Source: Prostheceraeus crozeri
Lineage: Eukaryota > Platyhelminthes > Polycladida > Euryleptidae
Length of the DNA: 64,000 nucleotides
Assembly (NCBI GenBank): GCA_907163375.1
Contig: CAJQUW010005574.1
Location: 62,001-126,000 of the forward strand
Direction: 5' to 3'
In this document: one piece after another, positions 23,409 through 35,199 of the stretch
Numbering within the stretch: the first letter of the stretch is position 1
Layout of the letters: the number at the start of each line of letters is the position of its first letter
Made by a program: the position numbers and the translations under genes
Notes under the pieces: generated by a model
Database searches by the model: none
What the model saw: the letters and a program-made list of their open reading frames with translations, nothing else
What the model was told of the DNA's origin: nothing

Positions 23409-26400
23409 AAAGCATTTTTCATGTTATTTCATGTCCCTAATATATTTAAATGTCCTTATATAATCTGATAAGCTATGATTATTAACCCTTTCGGAAACCC
23501 TTTCTCACTCAACCTGCGGCCTCAAAGCGGTGAAAGGGTGAAAACGGAGTCGCAATAAGGCTTTGTCGTCTGAAGCTCATGCTTCTTTGGGTTCTACCTT
23601 GTCGGAAAGGTTTATTGTCGGCGGTTTGTGACCGTGCTCCGGCTAACTAGCAGGCTCTGGAATATTATTTTTATTTTACTGGTCATTGAATTTATTTATA
23701 TTTGATTAATTTCTCATTCTTTTTCTCCACGTTTGTTTATTTTAAATGTGTGGTAGGCTTCGGCCGTCCCAATTAACACCACCCCCTGGTTTGCGAGATA
23801 TGAACAGTCATCAGATGTTTCATGTTGTTGAATCAGGTTTTTGGGCATGGCACTTATTTGGCTCATTTGTGATCGAACTTCCTTCCACTGCTCTCTTTTG
23901 CACTTCCCCATTTGTTGCAGGTTAAGGTGTGATAGATCCAACGTATTCACGGTATACGGGCGTCAGGTAGTTCGAGGGTCCCGAACCCACTGGTAATGCT
24001 TTGGGAGGCAGGCCCGGTCAACTGCTCGAAAAAAGGCGGTACAGTTCCACTGCCACGGACATGCGTGGGTAGCTTTACTGAGGGGTTTAGCCCGTGTAGC
24101 TGTATCCGGTTCCTCTGTGGCCTACCTGACTTGTACCCATTGTTACGGCAAAGGGGTTCTCATTTGGGTTTCTTCAAGCTTTTGCGACATGAACTGTGCC
24201 TATAAGTGTCTTTTTTGCGTATTATTTGTTGCAGCTTTGTTGCTATTATTTACGTTTTTTCTGATGCCTTCCAAAGTTTCTTGTATCACTTTGTTGTACA
24301 GTATAATTTTCGTTTATTTGATTGATATTCTATGAGAAATTATGAAAATGAGAAAGACACACAAGAAACGTAGTCAAGCCGTCAAGCTCAAAACCCCTCT
24401 CAGGATCAGCTTCAGCAACGTAAGAGGACTGAGGTCCAATTACGACGACATCAACATCTTCCTGCAAGGTAAGTCACCAGATCTTCTAGCCCTGTCGGAA
24501 ACCAGGTTAGATCCCAGTGTGTCATCAAGCGACGTTACTCCTGATGGATACATATTTTACCGGATGGATAAAGCACCTTGTCATGGTCTTGGAGTCTATG
24601 CCAAGACAAGCCTTCCCTTGAGAAGGCTTTGTAGCTCAGAGGATCCAAGTCATGAGTATCTTGCCTTCATTGCGCCGCTGCAGAAGACCACACTTCTTCT
24701 ATTTTTCCTATACCGCTCTCCATCAACTAATGCGGATATTTTCAATGTTCTTTCTGACAAGATCGATTCTCTTCTACAAGAGTATCCCAGCGCTGAAGTT
24801 GCCGTTTTTGGTGACTTCAACGTGCACAATGTTGACTGGCTTGTGCACTCACGCACCACCGATCTCTCCGGTCAGGCAGCCCAGGATTTCGCTGTCTCTC
24901 ACAACCTTAGTCAAATTGTCACTTGTCCTACCAGAGTGCCTGACCGAGCCGGGGATACTGGATATCTCCTTGACCTGTTTCTCACCTCAAATCCAACTTG
25001 TTTTTCACACAAGGTTACTTCTCCCCTCGGCACGTCTGATCACTGTGTTATCACAGTTTCTGGCAAACAAATTTGCTCCACACCGTCTGCACCCTTCCAT
25101 AGAACAGTTTATCAATTCTCCAAAGCAGACTGGTGTGGCTTCCGCACTTTTCTTAGTCAAGTTCAAGCTGAGAATTTGATTCTGAGCGAGAACGTCCACA
25201 AGTCGGCGCAAGAACTGACAGAGTGGCTTCAGATAGGGATGTTGGCCTACATTCCTCACCGTACTTTCCAAATGAAGCCCCACTCACAACCTTGGTTTAC
25301 ACCAGAATGTGCAGCTGCAACTTGCCAGCGTGACCACTTTTTCCATAAGTATAAGCGTGACAGTAGCGCTGGCAATCTTGAATTGTACAAAACCGCACGT
25401 AGATATTGCAAGGAAACCATACATCAGGCCAAAAGCCGTTACGCTTTGTATGTACGGAAATCCATTGCTACCCAAAAGCTTGGCTATAAGGACTTCTGGA
25501 GGATTTACAACAGTGTCACCAATAGGAACAAATCCTCCATCCCAGCACTCCGTCATGCCGAAGTCAGTACTTCTATGGCGACAACCTCAGCAGACAAAGC
25601 CGAGCTTCTTTGCAAAGAGTTTGCGAAGAATTCGTCATTAGACGATGGAGGTAGAATTCCACCTCCAATTCCCACGCGCACTGATGAGACAGTTAGTCCT
25701 CCTTCAGTCACAGTCCGAAACGTCAAAAAGATCATCGCCGGTCTCGATAGCTCTAAGTCTAGTGGACCAGATGGCATCCCGGTTTCGGTCTTCAAGCATC
25801 TCTCACCTGAGCTTTCTCCACTTTTATCTAAACTGTTCAGTACATGTGTATCCACCGGTGAGTTTCCCTCTTGTTGGAAAGTAGCTTCCGTGGTTCCAGT
25901 TCCAAAGAAAGGTTCTGACTCATCTCTTCCATCTAGTTACCGTCCTATCAGCCTGCTTCCAATTGCTGGCAAGATTTTTGAAGCAGTGATTAACCAACAC
26001 ATTGTTAACTTCCTTGAAACTCAGAACCTTCTATCAGAAGAACAGTATGGCTTCAGGCACTCTCGATCAACTGCAGATCTTCTTTCATATGTCACTGAAC
26101 ATGTGAGTCGTGTCCTTGACAGACAAGGTGAGACGAGATCAGTTGCCTTGGATATTTCCAAGGCATTCGATAAAGTCTGGCATCAGGGACTCCTTATGAA
26201 GCTCAAGTCCTATGGAGTTGCTAATCAACTCCACAAACTTCTTGCTTCTTTTCTTAGTGACCGGCAGATATCTGTCGTATTAGATGGCCAAAAGTCTTCC
26301 ACCAAGTTTGTCAATGCAGGAGTTCCTCAAGGGTCAATTTTGGGACCCACACTTTTTCTGCTGTACATCAACGACCTCCCAAACTGCCTAGTGAGTAAAT

Positions 26401-27367
26401 TGGTGATGTATGCAGATGACACAACACTCTTCAATTCCAATGAGCGACTCGCTAAAAACACTCAGCAACGTCAGCAGCTATGCGACGCTCTTAATGAAGA
26501 CTTACGCAGGGTCTCAGAATGGGGCGCCAATTGGCTTGTTTCCTTCAATCCTTCAAAAACTCAGAGTATTCTGCACTCACGACTTAAAGGAGATGATGAT
26601 CATAGCATTAAGATGTCAGATAATAGGATCAGAGAACAAGATTCCATCTCCTTCCTTGGATTGGCGGTTACGAAGGACTTGTCATGGAAACCGTACATCC
26701 AATCCATTAGCAAGCAGGCAGCTCAACGCATTGGTAGTCTCCATCGTGCCAGCAGCTATCTTCCACCACAGACTATCTGCTATCTTTACAAGTCCACTAT
26801 TCGTCCTCTGATGGAGTATTGTTGTCATCTGTAGGCAGGCGCCCCACAAACGCATCTTAACCTCCTTGAACGGGTTGAGAAACATGTCAAGAATCTCATG
26901 GGTGAAAAACTTGCTAGCAAGTTGCAGCCGCTCTCCGTCAGACGGGATGTTGCTTCACTCAGTCTCTTCTACAGGTACTATTTCGGTAGAAGCAGCTCTG
27001 CAGTAAATGAGTGCGTACCCAAACCTAAGATCTTCTCCAGAAGCACACGCAGAGCTAATGCACTCACATGCTAGCATGTGAGCTTAGAACGCGCACGTAC
27101 TGTGAGTCGCTCGAAAAGCTTTTTTGTTCACACAGCACAGCTTTGGAATCAGCTTCCCCAGACCACTTTCCCTGACCAATACAATCTTGATACTTTCAAG
27201 AGGCGTGCGAACATGTTTCTGATGGGGACAGTTTAATCAGATTAGAAGATCTGTTTTTTTTTATTTATTTATTTAAAATAATACAATTTTTACTTTTAAT
27301 TGAGTAACCCCTAGCTTCGTTCATGGCTCATAGCTGTGCTAGGGGTGAAAATTCAGTAAAAAAAAAA
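23409..27367 (+). mobile_element. Jockey/CR1-superfamily LINE, nearly complete
   Basis: Flanked by a 9-bp target duplication ATGATACAG (23400-23408 and 27368-27376), inside the Tc1-like element. It has about 930 bp of 5' sequence with no convincing ORF1, then ORF2, then a roughly 130-bp 3' region with an A-rich end. Being nested in a Tc1 copy that is itself nested in unit 2, it is among the youngest insertions in the window. Confidence 0.85.
24342..27236 (+). pseudogene. LINE ORF2 (endonuclease plus reverse transcriptase), two in-frame stops
   Basis: An open 830-codon frame encodes an apurinic-type endonuclease (SFSNVRGL 23-30, LSETR 51-55, FGDFNVHNVDW 156-166, TSDHCVIT 231-238) and a reverse transcriptase (SGPDGIP 474-480, ALDISKAFDKVW 602-613, VPQGSILGP 661-669, YADD 690-693). 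A TAG at 26832-26834 replaces what looks like the Trp of a YCCHLWAGA-type motif. The same frame goes on for 133 codons, with a second TAG at 27072-27074, to a TAA at 27234-27236. Apart from those two stops the frame is unbroken. The second stop lies in the short palindrome ACATGCTAGCATGT. Confidence 0.9.
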
Positions 27368-27393
27368 ATGATACAGTAACGGTTCTTAAGAAG

Positions 27394-28118
27394 CTAATAT
27401 TTTGTGGCCCTACCCTTATTGTCAATGACATTACCAATTCGTCTAGGCATTGATTCGATGATATCGTTGATTTTTGACTGATCTAACTTTCTCCACTCTC
27501 TTTTTAGCAGTGACGTAAATTGTGATACGCCATCTGTAGGTAGCAGTGAACGACGAACGTTACGTTTTAGAATACTCCATACATTTTCTATGGGATTCAG
27601 ATCAGGACAACGAGCTGGCCAAGATAATGTCCTAAGCCCTAATTGAGACTTGCATAAGTTGACTCTACTACTCCTGTGACACGTAGCATTATCATCCATA
27701 AATAACCAAGTCGATGGATTTCGTCAGTGACAATGACTCATTGCCGTCTGAGACGTCTTTTTGTATGCTGATCTGATAATTCGATCTGAGAGGGCCTCTT
27801 ACAGCTCTTGAAATTCGACTCAATAAGTCTTCTACGAATAGTGGACTTAGAAATAGGCGAGTCTAGTGCAGCCATCTCAGTTAATGAGAGACTTGGATCA
27901 ATTTTAACAAATCTCAAAATTAGGCGGTCTCTATGTTTGGATGTTCTGCGTGGACGGCCAGAGCCCTCTTTACGACAGAGTCGAAAATCATCATTATGCC
28001 ATCGATGCACATTTGTGTAAGGGACATTTAGTCGCTTGCTTGTAGCTCGCAAAGAAAACCCTAGTTCTAGCAAGGCTGACACTTTGCCTTTTGTGAATGC
28101 GATCTCGTTATTGTTCAT
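27394..28118 (-). pseudogene. Tc1/mariner transposase, middle deleted
   Basis: The N-terminal part (28118-27738, 126 aa) is a paired-type helix-turn-helix region with GSGRPRRTS, the GRPR AT-hook-like linker. The C-terminal part (27699-27394, 101 aa) has DDNATCHRS and PDLNPIENVW with exactly 34 residues between the catalytic Asp and Glu, so the element is of DD34E type. The first catalytic Asp and about 110 residues between the two parts are missing, so the protein is dead. Terminal repeats are intact, so it could only be mobilised in trans. Confidence 0.88.
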
Positions 28119-30300
28119 TTGTGCTTTGTATTGTTTTCAACCGGTAAGAGATAGATTTCTAGCTGAAAGCAATCAGGAGTGCTGCCAACACCACCGCAAC
28201 GAAGTCAGGAAGCTATGGAACATGAAGTCCAGTTAATCACATGTAGCAGTTACATTATTGTTGATGAATAATGGTGCTATACTGGCTCTGATTGACCGAT
28301 TTTCTTTATTTTTCTTTTGCCTGATAGCTTTTTGGCTTGTAGAACAACATATTACATAACAAAGGAAACAAATGTAATTTTGTAAGAGTGAGGTATGATT
28401 TTGTGTAACATTGCTAAATGAAGATCAAATTATCTACTACTTTTTTTATCTATAACAGGAAAACAACTCAATATTCATGCTTGAAATTTCCGACAATGAT
28501 ATTAGTAAGCACAACTGACATATCTTCCAAATTTCAGAGAAATTCGTTCAAATTTGGCGGAGTTAGACAAAGTTGAAGTTAAGGCGATGTTTAAGGGTGA
28601 TCCATTTTTTATGAAACAATCTGTAGCTGTTCATTGTTTCATTGCTATGGTATTATGTCAGCAGATTGTGCCATTTCATTATCGTTACATGTTCCAATGT
28701 TTCCTTTCTATAGCAAAACAGAAGAAGAGACGACCTGTCTAATTCTGTGGCTCCAACAGTAAGCAATGGATTGCTTCTCAGATGCAAGAATATATCATGA
28801 ACTAAATGACAATGTCAACTAGTCATCTCTAGACCGAAACACGCAGGCACCGCAATTTATCACTGCGAGTGAACTTGAACATTGACAGCATATTATACGT
28901 GCACAGTTAGTAAATTTAGATCGGTAAGAGTTGGGCGGTGTGAATAATTTTTCCATCTGCGGATCTGAAGAATATATCGCTAAGAGAAATTGAGTTAAAG
29001 ATACATACATTTCACTTGACAGGTCTGCCTGCAATTTGACTGTTGAAGTTCGTTCGTTCTCTGATCAGAGCTACTTCTGAAATGCATGCGCTTGGACAAT
29101 CACACAAGCCAAAGATCACAGAAATTGGTAACGATAAAACCTCTAGAAATGAACTTAAGCTTTGCGCAATGCATAAAAGTGACACAAAAATTGCAGGCAT
29201 CTTCACTTAGATACACTTGTCAACGTCTTCATCATTGGGTTAGAATCAGTGACATGTACAATTCTAAGCTTTTCATTGGTGGTTCATGCCTCAACTTAGT
29301 TCCCCGGATGTGCCGCGACCTTCAGTCAATATCCATCCTAGTCAACTTCAGATAAACAATCTATTTCTATGCCAAAGAGAGATAAACATCTATGTCAATC
29401 AGGGTTGGTCAAAACCCACCCAGTCAGAAAAAAACCCGATTTCACCAGCCCGGCGGGCGAAATCGGGTGAAATAGATTTTTCCATATTATGTCGTTTTTT
29501 CGATGCTTCTAATTAAAATACAGTAATGCCAATTCATTTTTCTGATTTATTGACTCTGCCTCTTCTCAAAAATCATCGTATGGAATGTATACAATTCCGT
29601 AATCTACATGTTTCTTACTACAACACCAAATATTGAAAAGGAAAACCGAATAATATGTCAACGTCCGATGTTTTATTCATCTTGTGAAGGAAGCCAAAAA
29701 ACTAGTTGATCTTTACTAGATTCCTCGATTTTCTATTGCGAGGCCTTTCAGCCAGCACAGCCGGCTATCGTCAGGCGCGCAATAGAAGGGCCTCGCAATA
29801 GAAAATCGAGGAATCTAGTAAAGATCAACTAGTTTTTTGGGCTTCCTTCACAAGATGAATAGAAACTCAGGCCCACTTTTTCCTGAAGTCCGATGTTTTC
29901 ATTGCGCAAGAAACTTAACGCCTATGCTGATATGATGCCCATTGTCCATCCCTGACTCGCCGGACATCAGTCAGCCTGGATTTGTCAACAGCGGACTGTA
30001 GTGATGCATTCGTGAGATGATGGGGAATTCGGGAGAGCGCACGCATCTTGGTTGACGTTGCTGGTCCCATGTCTTTGGGTAGCTGGTGCAGTCGAAAGTG
30101 CGTAAGATAAGATCGATATTGGCAAACAATGATTTGAAGCCACTGCCCACAAGTAGAGCGGGAGCCAGGGGGGTCCAAGGTAGCTGGAAAGCTAACCAAT
30201 TGCAACTAGTACCAGATGAACGAGTAATCCTTGCTATTCACGAAAATGAGCTTCTGCCGGGTCGCCGTTGGTGGGTGGGGTCAAGGGGTCAACATAATGA

Positions 30301-31070
30301 CCCCCCAAAATTAGCCTACCTTAGCTGGAAACCTAACCAGATGAGACCAGTGCCAAATTGTTCCTTTTAACCCACCAAATACTGAATGGACACTACCAGA
30401 AACTTTCAGTGGTGGGTTGACCCCGCCAGAAGCCCCCAAAGCACTCGAGCCCCCCAAAATTAGCCTACCTTAGCTGGAAACCTAACCGGATGAGACCAGT
30501 GCCAAATTGTTCCTTTTAACCCACCAAATACTGAATGGATACTACCAGAAACTTTCAGTGGTGGGTTGACCCCGCCAGAAGCCCCCAAAGCACTCGAGCC
30601 CCCCAAAATTAGCCTACCTTAGCTGGAAGCCTAACCAGATGAGACCAGTGCCAAATTGTTCCTTTTAACCCACCAAATACTGAATGGATACTACCAGAAA
30701 CTTTCAGTGGTGGGTTGACCCCGCCAGAAGCCCCCAAAGCACTCGAGCCCCCCAAAATTAGCCTACCTTAGCTGGAAACCTAACCAGATGAGACCAGTGC
30801 CAAATTGTTCCTTTTAACCCACCAAATACTGAATGGATACTACCAGAAACTTTCAGTGGTGGGTTGACCCCGCCAGAAGCCCCAAAGCACTCGAGCCCCC
30901 AAAATTAGCCTACCTTAGCTGGAAGCCTAACCAGATGAGACCAGTGCCAAATTGTTCCTTTTAACCCACCAAATACTGAATGGATACTACCAGAAACTTT
31001 CAGTGGTGGGTTGACCCCGCCAGAAGCCACCATTGACCCCCCAAAAATAGCCTACCTTAGCTGGAATGGT
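30301..31070 (+). repeat. left tandem array of about 149-bp repeats
   Basis: Five full units and a partial one. Each runs from CCCCAAAATTAGCCTACC through AACCCACCAAATACTGAATG to GCACTCGAGC. Spacing between units is 147-149 bp. It mirrors the array at 32936-33755. Confidence 0.95.
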
Positions 31071-31288
31071 AATGTTTTTTTTGTATGTTTGCTAATATTT
31101 CTTATGTTTCGTAGTTTAATTTTGACTTTTGAATTATATATTCTATAAATTAAGATTTATTTTATTAAGCTTGTTGAATGTTATTCTTATATGTACATGC
31201 ACGTATGGTGGCCAGAAAAACAGTTTTGAGAATAAAAATCTTTAATTTGATTTTCCAATCATCTCATAGTTCAGTATCGGAGTCAGAA

Positions 31289-32863
31289 TCACCTCCAATC
31301 CTCATCGATATCGGACGACGACTCCTCATCCTCAATCGTCATAGCATCGCTGAACAAGGAATCCGGAACTGCCGGCCCGGATTTCGTGAGTTCAGTTTTG
31401 AATGACGAATTTGTCAGCAACTTTTGACCACTCTGTCGAATGCTTTGTTCTGGACCAGTTATGGTGAATGACAAGTCATTTGTTCGCCGAGATCTGCGTT
31501 CGTCGTCTTTAATAGAATTAAATCCATATTTGTCGAAGCATATATGAACTTCCCTCGAGTTTCCGGCGCATATTAATGACAGAATTGATCTTGCAATTGA
31601 GGAATACGTTGTTCCTACATTTGTTTGAGAAACTACCGAATGAAGAACAAGCCCTCCATCAAACATCTGGACAGATGGAAGTAATACTTCCTCGGATTCT
31701 ATTTCTGATTGCAATGTCTCCAACTTGACCATCAAGGTGGATTTCTGCGTCTTCACTCGTGTTCCATCGCTGTTGGATATTGACAAGGGATACAATGTAA
31801 TGGGATATGTCATCAATCTTTGAAGGTCAAGCGAGGTTTTTTCTGCGATCACCATGACGATGCGAATGAACATATCTCTAATATTCTCGGCTTTGATGTT
31901 CGATGCCTTTGCTCCTTGTTTAGGTTTGATAGCGAGATTTTGAGCTGCAAAGTTGTTGATTGGGATTCTTCTCACGGGCTTCTGGAATCGACAGTGTTCG
32001 TGGTTCCACTCTTCAATGAACTGCTTTATTGCAGTTTCACCTTGTTTCAATGAATTCAGGAGGTAGTTTTCCGTGTCTTTTACCGCAACTTGTCCTGTAG
32101 CGATATTAATTAGATGTGGATTGGTGTCATTCAGGAAGGGGTTACAAAATTCGTCGATTTTTTCGCTTAGAGCTTTCATTTGCATGTTGTCTCGTTTGAC
32201 CCGTGATGTTTGGCATTGAGTAGCCGAATGTTCCCCGATTTCAAGACCAGTTAATGCTCTCAATTCTCCAACCGCCAAAGCCCTTTGCGTCATGGTTACT
32301 GACCATCTTCGCACAGCATTCTCTGAGTTACGGAATGCAACAATTCCCTTCATTTGCGAAGCTGAGTCGCGGTTGACTGATTGCTCCAGAGACAAGTCTA
32401 CAGCAGATCGACTGAACTCTTTCTGTGTTCGTCGTACAGTAAAGGCTCCGTTTTTCAATATTTGAAAATGCCTGGGGTTACAATTTTTCAATTTCTGATA
32501 AAACAATGTGCCCCACCTCGCGTAGTTCGGACGATTGAGGGCAAAGAATATATTGAGTACATCAGGAAATACCGTAATATACCCACTGACATCATTTGTC
32601 TTGACGCATCTTTCTAGTTCTCGGTGAACACGATTGATGTAAAAGATATAAATTGTCCAGAACTGTGCTGTTGGTCCTTTCTCACCATTTAACATCCTCT
32701 GAAAATATTTTTCGTATTTTTTTAGATGATCAACGAACGGTGTGCAATTGATCAATGTTTCAATATCACATTCGTGTAGCAAGTCAGTCAAGTATTCAGA
32801 GGAGGAGTCTTCTTCTGACTTAATTTCACTAAGGAAGCTTTCGTAGAGTTTCATCTCCATCAC
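31289..32863 (-). CDS. 524-aa protein of an uncharacterised repetitive animal family, sole gene of the TIR element
   Basis: One unbroken 524-codon frame. Visible landmarks are GPTAQFWTIYIFYINRVH (about 62-79), ALNRPNYARWGTLFY (about 111-125), DLSLEQSVNRDS (about 155-166), LMTYPITLYPLSISNSDGT (about 360-378) and VHICFDKYGFNSIKDDERR (about 445-463), then a low-complexity acidic C-terminus (EDEESSSDIDEDW). From memory, this order of motifs occurs in abundant uncharacterised proteins of cnidarians, molluscs and fish. Those often continue into a PIN/FEN-like nuclease region with an EEADTR motif, which is absent here. No DDE, tyrosine recombinase or HUH motif is seen. Minus-strand AATAAA-like signals lie near 31157. 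Its promoter would have to lie in or near the right array, 70 bp upstream. It could be a transposase or an accessory protein. Confidence 0.7.
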   Translation of the reverse strand: MMEMKLYESFLSEIKSEEDSSSEYLTDLLHECDIETLINCTPFVDHLKKYEKYFQRMLNGEKGPTAQFWTIYIFYINRVHRELERCVKTNDVSGYITVFPDVLNIFFALNRPNYARWGTLFYQKLKNCNPRHFQILKNGAFTVRRTQKEFSRSAVDLSLEQSVNRDSASQMKGIVAFRNSENAVRRWSVTMTQRALAVGELRALTGLEIGEHSATQCQTSRVKRDNMQMKALSEKIDEFCNPFLNDTNPHLINIATGQVAVKDTENYLLNSLKQGETAIKQFIEEWNHEHCRFQKPVRRIPINNFAAQNLAIKPKQGAKASNIKAENIRDMFIRIVMVIAEKTSLDLQRLMTYPITLYPLSISNSDGTRVKTQKSTLMVKLETLQSEIESEEVLLPSVQMFDGGLVLHSVVSQTNVGTTYSSIARSILSLICAGNSREVHICFDKYGFNSIKDDERRSRRTNDLSFTITGPEQSIRQSGQKLLTNSSFKTELTKSGPAVPDSLFSDAMTIEDEESSSDIDEDWR

Positions 32864-32935
32864 ATTTGCTACAAGTTCATGAATCCTGCGACATCAATTG
32901 TAGAATTTCCCTTTCATGAATCCAATCATTGAACC

Positions 32936-33755
32936 TTCTATTTGGTGGGTTAAAAGGAACAATTTGGCACTGGTCTCATCCGGTTAGGTTTCCAGCTAAG
33001 GTAGGCTATTTTTGGGGGGTCAATGAGGGCTTCTGGCGGAGTCAATCCACCACTGAAAGTTTCTGGCAGTATCCATTCAGTATTTGGTGGGTTAAAAGGA
33101 ACAATTTGGCACTGGTCTCATCCGGTTAGGCTTCCAGCTAAGGTAGGCTAATTTTGGGGGCTCGAGTGCTTTGGGGCTTCTGGCGGGGTCAACCCACCAC
33201 TGAAAGTTTCTGGTAGTATCCATTCAGTATTTGGTGGGTTAAAAGGAACAATTTGGCACTGGTCTCATCCGGTTAGGTTTCCAGCTAAGGTAGGCTAATT
33301 TTGGGGGGCTCGAGTGCTTTGGGGCTTCTGGCGGGGTCAACCCACCACTGAAAGTTTCTGGTAGTATCCATTCAGTATTTGGTGGGTTAAAAGGAACAAT
33401 TTGGCACTGGTCTCATCTGGTTAGGTTTCCAGCTAAGGTAGGCTAATTTTGGGGGCTCGAGTGCTTTGGGGGCTTCTGGCGGGGTCAACCCACCACTGAA
33501 AGTTTCTGGTAGTATCCATTCAGTATTTGGTGGGTTAAAAGGAACAATTTGGCACTGGTCTCATCTGGTTAGGCTTCCAGCTAAGGTAGGCTAATTTTGG
33601 GGGGCTCGAGTGCTTTGGGGGCTTCTGGCGGGGTCAACCCACCACTGAAAGTTTCTGGTAGTATCCATTCAGTATTTGGTGGGTTAAAAGGAATAATTTG
33701 GCACTTGTCCCATCCGGTTAGGTTTCCAGCTAAGGTAGGCTAATTTTGGGGGGTC
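32936..33755 (-). repeat. right tandem array of about 149-bp repeats (inverted)
   Basis: The same repeat as at 30301-31070 in opposite orientation, with about five and a half units spaced 142-150 bp. Confidence 0.95.
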
Positions 33756-33823
33756 ATTATGTTGACCCTTTGACCCCACCCACCAACGGCGACCCGTCAG
33801 AAGCTCATTTTCGTGAATAGCAA

Positions 33824-34730
33824 TTGAAGCTGGGACATTCCCATAACGACGTCTAAATATTTCATAATTTTAATAAACTTATATTTAATAAGACTTAAGG
33901 TTTGTCCTTAAGAGGACAGGTGGTGCGTTCCCACCGGCAGACATTAAACGTTCAAGGCGCGTCAAACTTTTGACTATCCTAGGACTACATTTTAGAGCCA
34001 AACTTAACGAGATCGGTGTGGAGGACCTTCCCACTAGTCCATTTTTTAATCAGCGCTTCTAAAGCGGGGCTGGACCTTACCCCTAATGGTCCTCTGACTT
34101 GTGATCCTCGACAAATGCATGAATGCATGAAGGTCTTTAAGCACAAAGACTTGACGGATCTGATTGCGTGCCGGGCGGACCTTCCCGGGGGTCCATAACA
34201 TAGCGCTATACGGGCTGGACTTCACCCTTAAGTGTACGAGATCGTACAAGGCCGCTTAACAAGTGATCTCCTTGGTCAAAGTTTCAGGCTCGATTGATTA
34301 GGAACTTATATATAAATAGACACTTAGTAATCACCATGTCAACCCCATGGAGACCAGTAACCGACACAGTCCATTCATCACACTAGGGTAGTAAGCGATA
34401 AAAAAAAAAAAAAAAAAAAAAAGAACAAACGTTAAAACAAATAAAACAATAGCCAGTCGTCAGCAGGTACCCGCCTGGTTGCGTTTCGGCCCCTCTACCT
34501 GAACGCTCAAGCCCAGGCGGGCGGGGCCCCGCATAAACTTATATGCGGCTGGCATTCTAAAATCAATACAGTAATGATATGTGTAATAATAAGTAATACT
34601 GATAGTAATAGTAAAAACAAAAACAAAACAACCGCAAAAGACGGATACATCCAAAACAAACTAAAATATATGTGTGAAATACTGAAATGGTATAACCAAT
34701 AAAAAAAAAAATGTTAAGAAAATAGTGTTA
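33824..34730 (+). repeat. dispersed A-run repeat, copy 2, plus extra 3' sequence
   Basis: Begins TTGAAGCTGGGACATTCCC like the copy at 1846 and follows it to an A-run at about 34405. It then adds about 320 bp with a GC-rich block (about 34455-34555) and more A-runs. CAA flanks both sides (33821-33823 and 34731-34733). The outer TIR of the host element is split here; its left counterpart reads continuously across the site. Confidence 0.6.
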
Positions 34731-34739
34731 CAAGGATTA

Positions 34740-35199
34740 CCGTATATACTCGCATATAAGCCGATCTCGCATATAAGCCGACCATCTAAAATTGCTTTAG
34801 AATTACCAGTTTTTGCAAAAACCCGCATATAAGCCGGTACTCAACTTATCTAATTTTACACTATATTTTTGGTTCATAGAAATTTGTTACTGTAAAGATG
34901 ATAAATGCTTACTTTTATTTTACATACTAAAAGAAATAGAAGAAATTTTTTTATTTCTAAGAAACCAAACCGTGTACCAATGACGTCGGCTTCATCATTA
35001 CCTCTAGCTTGGTTACGGCTCGCCACTGGTGACACACAACCAAATAAAAAGGCAGATAGCGATGAAAACGTGTAGCTGGAAAATTGGCATTAGTATCTGT
35101 CCTTGTGTTCATTTTGTTTTATACGCATATAAGCCGACCCCCTGATTTCAGCATTGTATTTTATACTTCTAAACTCGGCTTATATGCGAGTATATACGG
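34740..35199. mobile_element. 460-bp MITE, TA target duplication
   Basis: The TIRs start CCGTATATACTCGCATATAA at both ends, and the motif CATATAAGCCG recurs inside. TA is duplicated at 34738-34739 and 35200-35201. The undisturbed sequence GGATTACTCG is seen in the left TIR of the host element. TA duplication fits Tc1/mariner mobilisation. Confidence 0.85.

Larger units (their letters stand above)
23344..28623 (-). mobile_element. Tc1/mariner transposon, internally deleted, with nested LINE
   Basis: The TIRs are CAGTCCGTTTCATAAAAAG (left) and CAGATTGTTTCATAAAAAA (right, reverse complement), with TA duplications at 23342-23343 and 28624-28625. The uninterrupted target GAACTAGCTG is seen in units 1 and 3. 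The transposase is on the minus strand (28118-27394). A LINE at 23409-27367 lies between the transposase 3' end and the left TIR. Confidence 0.9.
19353..28749. mobile_element. compound inverted-repeat element (unit 2 copy) split by two insertions
   Basis: Ends CACAGAATTAGA at 19353 and TCTAATTCTGTG at 28749, flanked by a perfect 8-bp duplication GCTCCAAC (19345-19352 and 28750-28757). Its own sequence is 19353-20180, 23232-23341 and 28626-28749. The rest is the LINE at 20181-23231 and the Tc1-like element at 23344-28623. Confidence 0.75.
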
